A DNA stretch of 40,121 nt from Cytophagaceae bacterium (GCA_025454925.1 JALONM010000039.1:1-40121), one strand, 5' to 3'. Positions 24,992 through 33,501 are shown, counted from the first letter of the stretch. A program made the numbers and translations. The notes: generated by a model from the sequence alone, not told the origin.

Positions 24992-25870
24992 ATGAATGGA
25001 ATACGTTTTTTTATCGGTGTTTTGGTGCTCTGTGTGGCAGCAGTGATGCCGTCCTGTAATCCAGCTCCTTTGGAAGTTAATCTTCAGGAGGAAGCTCCCA
25101 AACTGGTTGTTTCCTCTCAAATTATTCCGGGCGATTTTATGCTGGTAACCCTAAGTCGTACTTTCTCACCTTTAAAAGGAGAAGAACAAAAGGACGACAC
25201 CTCTAATGCGTTTTTGCAATCGGTGCTGGTGAATCGGGCTCGCGTAACTATTGAATATAACGGTACTTCAGATACCTTATTTCGCGTTACGTCAGGCGTA
25301 TATATGAGCACCCAGGTATTGCTCAATCCTTATACAGAGATACGGCTCAATGTTTACGATTCACTCAATGGAGATCAGGTGCAAGCGGTTTCATTCATTA
25401 AACCCAGGGTAAGTCTTTCTTCGGTCAATATTGATATAGAAGTTCGGGCTTCAGACACCTTGTATTATCTGGCTTATTCTTTTGATGATCCTTCGGAAGA
25501 CAACTGGTATCTCACTAGTGTGCTGCATATCGATTCATCCAGAACGTTGGCCCAAAACAATGCGGATATTTTTTCTGGAGAAAGTAATTACATTTTTGAA
25601 AAAACAGAGTCCGATCGCTCTTTTGAACAAGTCTCTTCACGCGTGGAAAAGCGCGAACGTCTTCTCGGGGTAAAAAGAGGGGATACATTAGCCCTGGTAT
25701 TTTCTAATATCTCGTTTGAATATTTCGATTTTCTGGAAGCTAGAAATCGAAGTGAAGGACTCATTCCTATCATCACCGGGGAGCCCATTAACTACCCTAC
25801 CAACGTGCAGGGTGGATATGGCTTTTTCAATACCCATAATCCGGATATTCGTTTTTTTCTTGTTCCCTGA
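24992..25870 (+). CDS. DUF4249 family lipoprotein, partner of the TonB receptor
   Basis: I chose ATG 24992 (292 residues), which gives a lipoprotein signal ending in a lipobox (VMPSC, Cys about residue 22). An in-frame start at 24878 lies inside the receptor gene. After the lipobox come the DUF4249 features: EEAPKLVVSSQIIPGDFMLVTLSRTFSPL, VNRARVTIEYNG and GVYMSTQVLLNPYTEIRLNVYD. A C-terminal part ends GGYGFFNTHNPDIRFFLVP. Such proteins sit at the outer membrane beside a TonB receptor, and their role, probably ligand capture, is not established. It is the last gene of the set. Confidence 0.88.
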   Translation: MNGIRFFIGVLVLCVAAVMPSCNPAPLEVNLQEEAPKLVVSSQIIPGDFMLVTLSRTFSPLKGEEQKDDTSNAFLQSVLVNRARVTIEYNGTSDTLFRVTSGVYMSTQVLLNPYTEIRLNVYDSLNGDQVQAVSFIKPRVSLSSVNIDIEVRASDTLYYLAYSFDDPSEDNWYLTSVLHIDSSRTLAQNNADIFSGESNYIFEKTESDRSFEQVSSRVEKRERLLGVKRGDTLALVFSNISFEYFDFLEARNRSEGLIPIITGEPINYPTNVQGGYGFFNTHNPDIRFFLVP

Positions 25871-26073
25871 TTTTCTTTAACGCGTCATTTTAGAATATAA
25901 ATGTTTCTATTCTAAAATGATGAATACAATAAGAGGCGGTAGAAACCATTGTCTCTATTTTTTTTTTCGGGATTACAGTCCATGGATCTGCCATACATGA
26001 ATGTTTTCCATAGTGCACGGTACTTCCATGGTGGAATACTGTTCAAAGATTTTTTTTTTTGGTGCAATAGGAA
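25871..26073. other. Intergenic region between convergent genes, with an AT-rich hairpin
   Basis: A perfect 12-bp inverted repeat, CATTTTAGAATA (25887-25898) and TATTCTAAAATG (25909-25920), stands 16 nt after the DUF4249 stop. No T run follows. Runs of T occur at 25961-25970 and 26050-26060. The hairpin probably ends transcription from one or both sides, but I cannot assign a direction. Confidence 0.45.
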
Positions 26074-27675
26074 TTAGGCAACTTCTGTATTTGATTTTTT
26101 CCAGAGACTAAATTTGCGTAATCCATAATAGCTGAGCCCTATGGCCAGCCAAATTCCAAATCGCATCCAATTGGTAGCATTGAGTTGGGCAATTAGAAAT
26201 AAATTGATAAATAAACCAAGGCTTGGTATCAGAGAATAGCGATGCCATAAACTTAGCAGCGAAATGATGAAGTAGATAGCCCAGGTGATGAGCCAAGGCC
26301 AATCGTTGTTCAACTGAAATGCATGGAGAAAGCCAGTGGCATAAGTGATGTAAATGTACATTACCAGCAGTGGTAAAAGCAGGTATTGAGCATTCATGTA
26401 AGGAACCTGAAATCCTCCTTTTCTTTTTTTAGGTTTCATACATCCAGCGCACACCAAGGCAAATGCAAACAAGGTTCCTATGGAACATAAATCGGTTACG
26501 ATGGTATGGTTTAAAAATAATACAGGAATGCCCACCATAAGGCCGGTAATAAGTGTAGCATTCGTTGGCGTTTTAAAAGTGGGATGCACTTTTGCCAAAG
26601 CAGAGGGTAGTAATCCATCGCGGCTCATGCTCATCAGAATACGGGGTTGGCCTAATTGGAATACCAATAATACAGAAGTCATGGCTACAATAGCGCTGGC
26701 CGACACCAATATAACCATGCCTGGCATATGAATGTAGTCAAATAACAGGGCAAGCGGATCTGCTACGTGGAGCTGATGAAATGGTACAACGCCGGTGAGA
26801 ACCAATGCCAGCGCGATGTATAAAAGGGTACAGATTGCCAGCGAAATGAGCATGGCACGTGGTAAGTCCCGCGAAGGATGCAAGGCTTCTTCTGAAGTCG
26901 TGGAGATGGCATCAAAACCTATATAGGCAAAAAAGACAGCCGAAGTTCCTTTAAAAACTCCTGTCCAACCATTGGGGAGAAAAGGGCTATACTGTTCCCA
27001 TTGTATGTACGAAATGCTAACCAGTACAATCAATATCAACACTAATAGTTTGATATACACCAATAGATTGCCAGTGCTTTTCGATTCTTGAATGCCAATC
27101 CATACCAAAAGCGTAATCACAATATTGATGAGGGAGGCAGGTAAATCCATGATAATCCGCAATGAACCAAGTTGCGGAGCCATGGCGTAAGCTTGGTAGG
27201 CTTCACTTCCTCTTTGACCCGCGGCAAATGCGGCTTGAGCTGAAAAGTAATCGGTGCAAAGCCAGGGAGGAATGTGTAATTGAAATTGATGCAGGAAACG
27301 GGTAAAATAATCCGACCAGGAAATGGCAACTGCAATATTTCCAATGGCATACTCCATTAGTAAATCCCATCCAATAATCCAGGCAATGCCTTCTCCAAAA
27401 CTCAAGTAGGCATAGGTATAAGCACTTCCTGCAAGTGGCACTGCAGAGGCAAATTCAGCATAACATAAAGCCGATAGCAAGCATGCGAAGGCAGCAAATA
27501 AGAATAGCCAGATGACACCGGGACCTCCTTCGTAAGCAGCACTTCCGATGGTGCTGAAAATTCCCGCACCCACTACAGCAGCAATACCCATGAACACCAA
27601 ATCGCGCAAGCTGAGCGTTCGGTGCAACGGAGTCTGTACCGGTAAGTCTGGTTTTTTCTTGGTAAAGAAAGACAT
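26074..27675 (-). CDS. APC-family amino-acid permease
   Basis: This 533-residue inner-membrane transporter has about 12-14 helices. The N-terminal family motif is LVFMGIAAVVGAGIFSTIGSAA (helix 1, unwound GAGIF substrate segment). FACLLSALCYAEFASAVPLAGSAYTY and GWDLLMEYAIGNIAVAISWS follow. The conserved GFDAISTTSEEALHPSRDLPRAM after helix 6 places it near the cationic amino-acid transporter/YfnA branch. The substrate is not certain. It lies nine bases downstream of the dienelactone-hydrolase-like gene on the same strand, probably in one transcript. Confidence 0.9.
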   Translation of the reverse strand: MSFFTKKKPDLPVQTPLHRTLSLRDLVFMGIAAVVGAGIFSTIGSAAYEGGPGVIWLFLFAAFACLLSALCYAEFASAVPLAGSAYTYAYLSFGEGIAWIIGWDLLMEYAIGNIAVAISWSDYFTRFLHQFQLHIPPWLCTDYFSAQAAFAAGQRGSEAYQAYAMAPQLGSLRIIMDLPASLINIVITLLVWIGIQESKSTGNLLVYIKLLVLILIVLVSISYIQWEQYSPFLPNGWTGVFKGTSAVFFAYIGFDAISTTSEEALHPSRDLPRAMLISLAICTLLYIALALVLTGVVPFHQLHVADPLALLFDYIHMPGMVILVSASAIVAMTSVLLVFQLGQPRILMSMSRDGLLPSALAKVHPTFKTPTNATLITGLMVGIPVLFLNHTIVTDLCSIGTLFAFALVCAGCMKPKKRKGGFQVPYMNAQYLLLPLLVMYIYITYATGFLHAFQLNNDWPWLITWAIYFIISLLSLWHRYSLIPSLGLFINLFLIAQLNATNWMRFGIWLAIGLSYYGLRKFSLWKKSNTEVA

Positions 27676-27684
27676 ACGCCGGTA

Positions 27685-28425
27685 TCAGGATTTTAACTTT
27701 TCGTTGAAAAAATCGCGTACCATTGCATAGCAGGTATGCGCCAGGGAAGGATTGTAGCGTTCGCCCTCGTCCCTCATAAACGCGTGCACTGCATTGAACT
27801 CATGCCAGGTAAAGGCTATATTCCGCTGCACCAATTCCTGGTAAATTTTCCATCTGCCTTCCTGCGGCACATGCGGATCTTGTCTACCCCATACCATCAT
27901 AAGGTCGCCATGTATGGATGGTATTTTTTGAAACGTGTCGCACTGTCCAGGAATTCCTAATGTATTGCTGTGTATATCGGTGGCATAAAAACAAGCGGTA
28001 GCTGTCACCGCAGGATGCATTGCTGCACGAAACGCAAGGTGTCCTCCCAAACAAAAGCCAATGCTGCCCATGCTGCCTGAACAGATTGCTGTTGATTTAG
28101 CATATTGTACCATCGCTTCAACTCCTACATCGTAATTTTCGAGAGGTGTTTCTAATTTTAATTGGTTGCCTGCGTTTTTCCCTTCCTCATCGTAAGCGAG
28201 CACAGTACCTGCGGGTAGGTGCTGATAATAAACTTCCGGCATCAGCACCACAAATCCTTGCCCTGCCAACATAGATGCGGAGCGCCGAATGGGCCCCGTT
28301 AACTGGAAGATTTCAGAATATAAAATAATACAAGGAAATGGACCACCCATCGCTGGGGCTAATTGCACTACACGCATAGGGCCTTTAGGGGTACTCAATA
28401 GTACATCGGTTTCATTTAGTATCAT
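27685..28425 (-). CDS. Dienelactone hydrolase family protein
   Basis: This 246-residue alpha/beta hydrolase has the DLH-type Cys nucleophile in GFCLGG (C125), Asp D183 (WGRQDPHVP) and His H214 (AVHAFMRDEG). These form the Cys-Asp-His triad of the family. It lacks a signal peptide and is likely cytosolic. In many bacteria such proteins are general esterases. No catechol or dienelactone pathway gene is near, so the name should not be read as the substrate. It sits between a rhomboid gene (62 nt upstream) and the permease (9 nt downstream), all on the minus strand. Confidence 0.88.
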   Translation of the reverse strand: MILNETDVLLSTPKGPMRVVQLAPAMGGPFPCIILYSEIFQLTGPIRRSASMLAGQGFVVLMPEVYYQHLPAGTVLAYDEEGKNAGNQLKLETPLENYDVGVEAMVQYAKSTAICSGSMGSIGFCLGGHLAFRAAMHPAVTATACFYATDIHSNTLGIPGQCDTFQKIPSIHGDLMMVWGRQDPHVPQEGRWKIYQELVQRNIAFTWHEFNAVHAFMRDEGERYNPSLAHTCYAMVRDFFNEKLKS

Positions 28426-28487
28426 ATGAAGGTAAGGTTCTGCAAGGTTTGTTTTTTTGAATGGTAATCAATGCAAACAAGTATAAA

Positions 28488-29057
28488 TTACCGGTCCGGA
28501 TTTTTTTGATGTTGACGTGCGAAAAGGAAAGCGATTACAACGCCTACCAGGCAACCAATCAGGTGCCCTTCCCAGGAAATGCCTTGGGTGCCCGGCAGAA
28601 TTCCCAAGAGGCTACTTCCGTAAAACAGCAGCACGATGAGCGCAATAAATATGTAGCGTATTTTATTACTAAAAATTCCTGTGGCGATAAAATAGCCGAT
28701 GCAGCCATAGATGAGTATACTGGCGCCAATATGGTAATAAGGGCGTGCCAGTAACCAAATAAAAATATCTGAAATTAAATAAATCAAAATAAATACCACC
28801 CAGGATACCTGACGGTAGAAATTGAATAAAAGAATCAGCAAGGTAAGTAAGGGGACGGTATTGTAAAAAAGATGTCCCATGTTTTCATGCAGGAGCGGAG
28901 CCAGGAAAATACCCCAGAGACCTTCTGAACTGCGCGGCAGAATGCCATACGTGGAGAATGAAATGCCCAATACCTGTTCCGTTAATTTAATTCCCCACAA
29001 GAGCAGGGTAAATAAAAACGGGAACCATAAGTTGTTTTTTCGATCTGGTATGGCCAT
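28488..29057 (-). CDS. Rhomboid-family intramembrane protease
   Basis: The protein has 189 residues and six predicted helices. It shows the rhomboid layout: HENMGHLFYN in helix 2 (H57, H62, N66), the catalytic Ser S113 in HIGASILIYG of helix 4, and the catalytic His H165 in WEGHLIGCLVG of helix 6. The usual GASG motif reads GASI here, one residue off the common form. It has no extra soluble domain. It would cut membrane-protein substrates within the bilayer. A minus-strand CAAAnnTA copy (TAATTTTG on that strand) lies 32 nt upstream at 29090-29097. It is the first gene of a likely rhomboid-hydrolase-permease unit. Confidence 0.88.
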   Translation of the reverse strand: MAIPDRKNNLWFPFLFTLLLWGIKLTEQVLGISFSTYGILPRSSEGLWGIFLAPLLHENMGHLFYNTVPLLTLLILLFNFYRQVSWVVFILIYLISDIFIWLLARPYYHIGASILIYGCIGYFIATGIFSNKIRYIFIALIVLLFYGSSLLGILPGTQGISWEGHLIGCLVGVVIAFLFARQHQKNPDR

Positions 29058-29089
29058 TTGGAAGCTACTGAATTATGAGGTAAATTAAG

Positions 29090-29097
29090 CAAAATTA
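29090..29097 (-). promoter_or_regulatory. Possible -7 element for the rhomboid gene
   Basis: On the minus strand this reads TAATTTTG (TAnnTTTG), 32 nt before the rhomboid start. No clean TTTG box is found at the right spacing. Confidence 0.4.
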
Positions 29098-29134
29098 TAG
29101 AGTGTCCGGTAAAACTTTCATGGCAAATTTTCAA

Positions 29135-29317
29135 ATGAAAAATCTCCTGTTGGTATTTCTGTTATTCTGCTTAGCAGGCAACGTCTATGCCTCGGCTCCC
29201 CCCCGCGATAAAACAGCCAAGCGCATCAAAAAACAAAATAAAAAGAAAAAGAAGAAAGGCGATACAACTTGTCCGAGAATTGATTGTTGGATATCTTGCC
29301 AACCTGATCGTGGTTGA
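29135..29317 (+). CDS. Short secreted Lys-rich peptide of unknown function
   Basis: From ATG 29135 (60 residues; 29120 also possible) the peptide has a classic signal sequence (MKNLLLVFLLFCLAGNVYAS). A very basic middle follows (AKRIKKQNKKKKKKGD), and the tail has three cysteines (TTCPRIDCWISC). After cleavage it would be a periplasmic or secreted cationic peptide of about 40 residues. I know no family. It ends 17 nt before the ferredoxin-reductase start and is probably co-transcribed with it. Its reality rests on the signal peptide and position only. Confidence 0.5.
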   Translation: MKNLLLVFLLFCLAGNVYASAPPRDKTAKRIKKQNKKKKKKGDTTCPRIDCWISCQPDRG

Positions 29318-29334
29318 TCGAATGTACTATTATC

Positions 29335-30342
29335 ATGTCCAAAGAAATTACTTATACGCTTGTTTCGGTTCGTCAAGAAACAGCAGATGCCCTAAGCCTG
29401 GTGTTGCAGCCCAGCGAAGCAATACAGTACCAGGCCGGTCAATACCTTACCTTGTTTGCCAATATTCAAGGGGAGGAGATCCGACGTTGTTATTCTTTTT
29501 CAACGGCTCCTTCAGAGCAACAATTACCAACGGTAACTTTAAAAAAGGTTCCTGGTGGAAAAATGACCACCTGGTTATTTGAACACGCAAAGCCAGGCTT
29601 GACTCTCCAAGGATATACTCCTATGGGTAATTTTGTACTTCCTTCCCAAGCCCCCGAACACTTGGTTTATCTAGGAGGAGGAAGTGGCATTACTCCTTTA
29701 TTTTCTATGATACGCGAGACTCGCTTATCCAACCCTAGAAAACAATATTTATTTTATACCAACCTGAATGAATCATCCACAATTTTCAGAGGTTCATTGC
29801 AGGAAGAAGTGGTGCGTGGAGCGAATGTGCAAGTGCATCATCACTATACCGATGTGCAGGGATTACCAACTGCAACTGCAGTTTCTAACTGGATTCAAGC
29901 GCAGGCTATCGCAGTGCAGGCCTCGGAATTTTTTATTTGTGGACCCCAAGGTCTAATGGCGGTATACGAAGAGGCCTTAAAGGCCTTGCAGGTTCCGGCG
30001 GATCGTATTCACAAAGAAGTATTTCAGTCTGCTCCGGCCCCGCTAGCCAGTAGTTTGGCAGAAGAAAAGGAGTACTCCGTTACCATTCAGTTTCAGAAGA
30101 AAACCTATTCGGTGCTCGTGCCAGTGGGTAAATCCATATTACAATCGGCTCTGGATAATAAAATACGCTTGCCTCATTCGTGTCAGAGCGGTTTGTGCAC
30201 TGCCTGCATGGGACAATGTTTGTCTGGCCAAGTTACTATGACTGATCCGGAAGGCTTATCGGATAATGAGATAAAAAAAGGTTGCGTACTCACTTGTGTA
30301 GGACGCCCAGCTTCGGAAGGAGTGGTAATACGAATAGAATAA
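29335..30342 (+). CDS. PaaE-type flavodoxin/ferredoxin reductase with C-terminal 2Fe-2S domain
   Basis: From ATG 29335 (335 residues; a TTG at 29314 adds seven) the protein has three modules. The FAD domain has RCYSFSTAP (51-59). The NAD(P)-binding domain has YLGGGSGITPLFSMIR and ICGPQGLMAVYEEAL (201-215). A plant-type ferredoxin domain has cluster ligands C283, C288, C291 and C321 in a CX4CX2CX29C pattern. This matches the reductase component of multicomponent oxygenases such as phenylacetyl-CoA epoxidase (PaaE). No paaABCD genes are present here, so it may serve another oxygenase or a different electron route. A strong terminator follows. Confidence 0.88.
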   Translation: MSKEITYTLVSVRQETADALSLVLQPSEAIQYQAGQYLTLFANIQGEEIRRCYSFSTAPSEQQLPTVTLKKVPGGKMTTWLFEHAKPGLTLQGYTPMGNFVLPSQAPEHLVYLGGGSGITPLFSMIRETRLSNPRKQYLFYTNLNESSTIFRGSLQEEVVRGANVQVHHHYTDVQGLPTATAVSNWIQAQAIAVQASEFFICGPQGLMAVYEEALKALQVPADRIHKEVFQSAPAPLASSLAEEKEYSVTIQFQKKTYSVLVPVGKSILQSALDNKIRLPHSCQSGLCTACMGQCLSGQVTMTDPEGLSDNEIKKGCVLTCVGRPASEGVVIRIE

Positions 30343-30346
30343 TGTA

Positions 30347-30394
30347 ACATACCATAAAGGAAATTCTTGACACCTTTATGGTATGTATTTTTTG
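30347..30394 (+). terminator. Rho-independent terminator after the reductase gene
   Basis: A perfect 14-bp stem, ACATACCATAAAGG (30347-30360) and its complement (30373-30386), with a 12-base loop, is followed by a T run. It lies 5 nt after the stop. Confidence 0.85.
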
Positions 30395-30405
30395 TGTTAA
30401 AGAAA

Positions 30406-30433
30406 TACCGTTTATCCAGTAAAAAGTACCGTT
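30406..30433 (+). repeat. Direct repeat TACCGTT spaced 21 bp
   Basis: TACCGTT occurs at 30406-30412 and 30427-30433, exactly 21 bp apart (about two helical turns), upstream of the promoter of the small gene at 30535. It could bind a regulator. This may be chance. Confidence 0.35.
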
Positions 30434-30475
30434 CACAAAATCGTTTTATTTTTTGTAAACAAGTGGTTACTTTTT

Positions 30476-30507
30476 TTTGTCATTTTTAGTAGGATAGGTT
30501 ATATTTA
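30476..30507 (+). promoter_or_regulatory. Promoter of the small gene at 30535
   Basis: TTTG at 30476-30479, a 20-bp spacer and TATATTTA at 30500-30507 fit the phylum's promoter pattern with one mismatch (G to A). The ATG is 27 nt downstream. Confidence 0.5.
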
Positions 30508-30534
30508 ACTACCCCAAAACAAATCTGTGAAGCT

Positions 30535-30798
30535 ATGACTGAACAAGAGCTGAATCATATTTTAGCGCAGTTACAGGAAGGGAAGACCCTGCGTCAATTC
30601 TTTCCAGGGGAACATCGATATTATTTTTACGATACACACAGCGCTCAATATTACTGCAGAAAATTAGATGCCGTAATTAACAGTTACAACTTACTTTTCA
30701 GAATAAGCCGCAGTGAGTTGAAATTTAATCTTCAGCAATTTTCCAGAGAACAATTTCAAAGTCAAGGCTTCGAAGTGGTGCCTGCAATTTCTGCCTAA
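30535..30798 (+). CDS. Small cytosolic protein of unknown function (87 residues)
   Basis: The protein has 87 residues without a signal peptide or membrane segment. It looks mixed alpha/beta: a helical start (MTEQELNHILAQLQEGK), an aromatic patch (HRYYFYDTHSAQYYCRK), and a second helix (REQFQSQGFEVVP). I do not recognise it. It has its own promoter and stands between a terminator and a convergent minus-strand gene, so it is a single-gene unit. The well-formed ORF and promoter support its being real. Confidence 0.6.
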   Translation: MTEQELNHILAQLQEGKTLRQFFPGEHRYYFYDTHSAQYYCRKLDAVINSYNLLFRISRSELKFNLQQFSREQFQSQGFEVVPAISA

Positions 30799-30823
30799 TC
30801 TATCGCAGTCAGCTGTATTAGGA

Positions 30824-32443
30824 TTAACGTTTATTGGTTTTGTGATTAGGAGTTTTGGGTGTGCTAAGTTCACCGTTCTTGTAGTATTCTTTTTTCTCTA
30901 ATTTTCCTGATTCGGAATACCATTTCCACCATCCGGTTTTTTTGTTGCCACTATAATTACCTTCTGTTCTTATTTTTCCATTGGCATACAATTCTTTGCA
31001 TGGACCGTGCAACAAACCTGATTTATACAAGCATTCGCTCTCCACCAATCCGTTTTCGAAATAATTCATCCACTTACCAATTTTGATTCCGAAACTATAC
31101 ATCTGAAAGGATTTTAAATTGCCTTGCTGGAAGTATTCTTTGCGTTCCCCATGAAGTTTTCCATCTTGGTAAAATTCTATCAATTGTATTTTCTTTTTGT
31201 CATCAAAATAGTAGGTCCATTGTCCTTCCGGGGTTTGGGCCTCATCCGGAGCCTCTTTGTTAAAGCGGTAACTACAGGTTTGCTTGATATTCCCGGATTC
31301 ATAAAATCGTTCTTTCTCTATTCGTTCCGGGTCGTAAGAGATTTTTTCAATCTCCATCAATCCTCCGTTTTCATAGTATTGTTTATTCGTTCCTATGCGC
31401 TTTCCTAGTTTGAATTGAAAATCAAATTTTTGTTTTCCGTTTTCATAATATCCAAACGAATTTCCATGCGGCACTCCATTACTTATTTCAGTTGATAAGG
31501 AGATTGCGCCATTGGGATGATATTCTTTGTATGAACCTTCTTTTTTTCCATTTTGAATGGACGCTTCACTTTTGGTTTTGCCATTTTCGTAGAAGGTTTT
31601 AAAATACCCATTCAATTGCCCATCTCGGTAGTATTCTTCAGTAACTTTGTATCCCTTTTCGCTGAAGCGATGTGTGAGTCCGTGCAGTTGATTGTTTTTA
31701 TATTCTGAAATGGTTTTGGGTTTTCCTGAATTATAAAACTCCTGAAGTTTGCCATTTAGTTGCCCTTGTTTGTATTGCGCAATGGTTTTTGGAATGTTTT
31801 TAGGATAGTAATTGGTAATCTCTCCTTGCAAGGAATCGTTCGCATACTGGCCTTTTTGAAGAGTATCGCCGTATTCATTTAAAATATAAAACGAGCCTTG
31901 TAACTGTCCTTTTTTAAAATGTCGTAACGATTGAATTTTTTTATTGGTGCCGTATTCCAGGTATACAGAGTCGAGTAGTTGGTTGGTCATCCAAGATTCT
32001 GCCTTGAGCATTCCATTGGCTTGGTACTGCAGATAATGAGTATGCAAAAGCCCATTTTTCGAAGTGTTTTGGTAGAGTTCCTTAAATCGGATATCACCTG
32101 CAAAACTGAAATAATAGGCGTTGCCCTCTTTATAATCGTCTTTGTATCGACAGGCATATTTTATATGATTATCGCTGTAATACTCAATAGCGGCTCCGTT
32201 TTTTTTCCCATTCAGGTAACGGATGCTGGAAATAGTGTCTCCTTCCGGAGAATATTTAATGTAGTGTCCATGTCGCACGGTACTATCTTCAGCCTTTACT
32301 TCCCATTGTTCCATCAGCGGAATTTTCATTCCTGCCGAATCATATGCGGGGTAGTAGGTATATCTCCAAATACTTTGGGCATCCAGATGCATCCATGCGG
32401 ATGATGCCAGGCAAAATACCATGAAACGAAAACACATCTTCAT
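30824..32443 (-). CDS. Secreted MORN-type repeat protein
   Basis: I chose the ATG at 32443 (539 residues), which gives a signal peptide ending near HLDAQ. The ATG at 32455 adds four residues. The mature protein is almost wholly built of short MORN_2-type repeats, each with G-x-x-x-x-Y/F-x-x-x-G-x-x motifs such as YRDGQLNGYFKTFYENGKT, YYENGKQKF and YKSGLLHGPCKELYANGK. The last repeats end at GWWKWYSESGKLEKKEYYKNGELST. Homologues are often labelled YwqK-like toxin-antitoxin antitoxins, but this long secreted form has no toxin partner. A structural or surface role is more likely. Confidence 0.82.
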   Translation of the reverse strand: MKMCFRFMVFCLASSAWMHLDAQSIWRYTYYPAYDSAGMKIPLMEQWEVKAEDSTVRHGHYIKYSPEGDTISSIRYLNGKKNGAAIEYYSDNHIKYACRYKDDYKEGNAYYFSFAGDIRFKELYQNTSKNGLLHTHYLQYQANGMLKAESWMTNQLLDSVYLEYGTNKKIQSLRHFKKGQLQGSFYILNEYGDTLQKGQYANDSLQGEITNYYPKNIPKTIAQYKQGQLNGKLQEFYNSGKPKTISEYKNNQLHGLTHRFSEKGYKVTEEYYRDGQLNGYFKTFYENGKTKSEASIQNGKKEGSYKEYHPNGAISLSTEISNGVPHGNSFGYYENGKQKFDFQFKLGKRIGTNKQYYENGGLMEIEKISYDPERIEKERFYESGNIKQTCSYRFNKEAPDEAQTPEGQWTYYFDDKKKIQLIEFYQDGKLHGERKEYFQQGNLKSFQMYSFGIKIGKWMNYFENGLVESECLYKSGLLHGPCKELYANGKIRTEGNYSGNKKTGWWKWYSESGKLEKKEYYKNGELSTPKTPNHKTNKR

Positions 32444-32486
32444 ACAATTCACCACCTGTTTAAGATATAACTGGATAGTTAGAAAA

Positions 32487-33425
32487 TTATTTCTGAGGCT
32501 TGAACCATTTAGCCATGTTGGCCTGGTCGGGTTTACTCCATTTGGCTTTTACAATACCATTTTGTACATACATAATTAACGGAAACTCTGGCCCGGTTAC
32601 TTGGAGTAGTTTTTTACTTGTATAAACATGATGGGGAAATTTGGAATGGCTTTCTTTCTGAAAAGCATCTACCAGTTCCTGGCTGCCAATGTACACTGCA
32701 TAAATTGGTGGGAGTGCATATTCTTCCTGAAACAGGCGAAGCTTTCGGGCTGCCTGGATGCAATGGTCGCAACGCAAGCTTAGAAACGCAAGGATATATT
32801 CCCCCTGCTGAAGATTGGGCAGAGTAGAATCTGAAAAGCGCATGGGCCCCAGTGTGGTCACATCCAAGGGATAATCGGTTTGATGCAATGCTGTATTTTC
32901 TCGTTCTTCGAGATAAGGGGAATTCATATAAAATGGCAAGCCAAGGCAGCTTATTAAAAGTATACCGGTAATTATACCAGGAAAAATTTCCCATTCTTCT
33001 TTGGAATAAAAGTGCCAGGCCAGAATGAGTGCGATGATGGGGATGTTTTTGGCCAAAGAAAACGCTGGGCTTAATTCGATAAAGTCTCCGAAGCATCCGC
33101 AATCTCCGGTGTTTCCGTGCATTAGTAATTTGAATAGTAAAAAGATGGAGAAAATTACCATCATGCACACGGAAGTGTAAAAAGTAAATTTTCTAACTAT
33201 GTTAAATAAAAACGTAACGCTGATCAGTAGTTCCAAACCTACTACTATTCGAGAAAGCAAGGAAGCAATAGGCCAGGAAAAGAGACGGGTCTCTACCAAG
33301 GAAATCTCAACAGGTTCGAGGTAATAAATTTTGGTAGCAAAAGAGAAAAAGAAGAAAACTGACAACGCTATTCGCAAGGCTGCTGAATACCAGTTGCTAG
33401 GGAGGGCAAAAGAATTATCGTTCAT
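32487..33425 (-). CDS. MauE/DoxX-like membrane protein fused to a thioredoxin-like domain
   Basis: From ATG 33425 (312 residues; a TTG at 33446 is in frame) it has an N-terminal MauE/DoxX-type domain with about five helices. A Cys motif, GNTGDCGCFGDF, lies at the end of the second or third helix, as in redox-linked MauE proteins. A C-terminal soluble domain of about 120 residues resembles a thioredoxin fold, with LAFLSLRCDHCIQAARKL (a CxxC) and VTGPEFPLIMYV (the cis-Pro region). This suggests thiol oxidation or electron transfer across the membrane, for example disulfide formation. The gene is 43 nt upstream of the MORN protein on the same strand and may be in one transcript. Confidence 0.72.
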   Translation of the reverse strand: MNDNSFALPSNWYSAALRIALSVFFFFSFATKIYYLEPVEISLVETRLFSWPIASLLSRIVVGLELLISVTFLFNIVRKFTFYTSVCMMVIFSIFLLFKLLMHGNTGDCGCFGDFIELSPAFSLAKNIPIIALILAWHFYSKEEWEIFPGIITGILLISCLGLPFYMNSPYLEERENTALHQTDYPLDVTTLGPMRFSDSTLPNLQQGEYILAFLSLRCDHCIQAARKLRLFQEEYALPPIYAVYIGSQELVDAFQKESHSKFPHHVYTSKKLLQVTGPEFPLIMYVQNGIVKAKWSKPDQANMAKWFKPQK

Positions 33426-33501
33426 TACAGAGATTGTTGTGCGCAAAAATACAAATTCAGAATAGGAAAGCGAGTGAATCCGAATATAATGAATTAAGCG
33501 G

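Noticed and set aside
30824-32443. Antitoxin of a toxin-antitoxin system
   Set aside because: The MORN_2 repeats invite that label, but the protein is long and exported and no toxin gene is adjacent.
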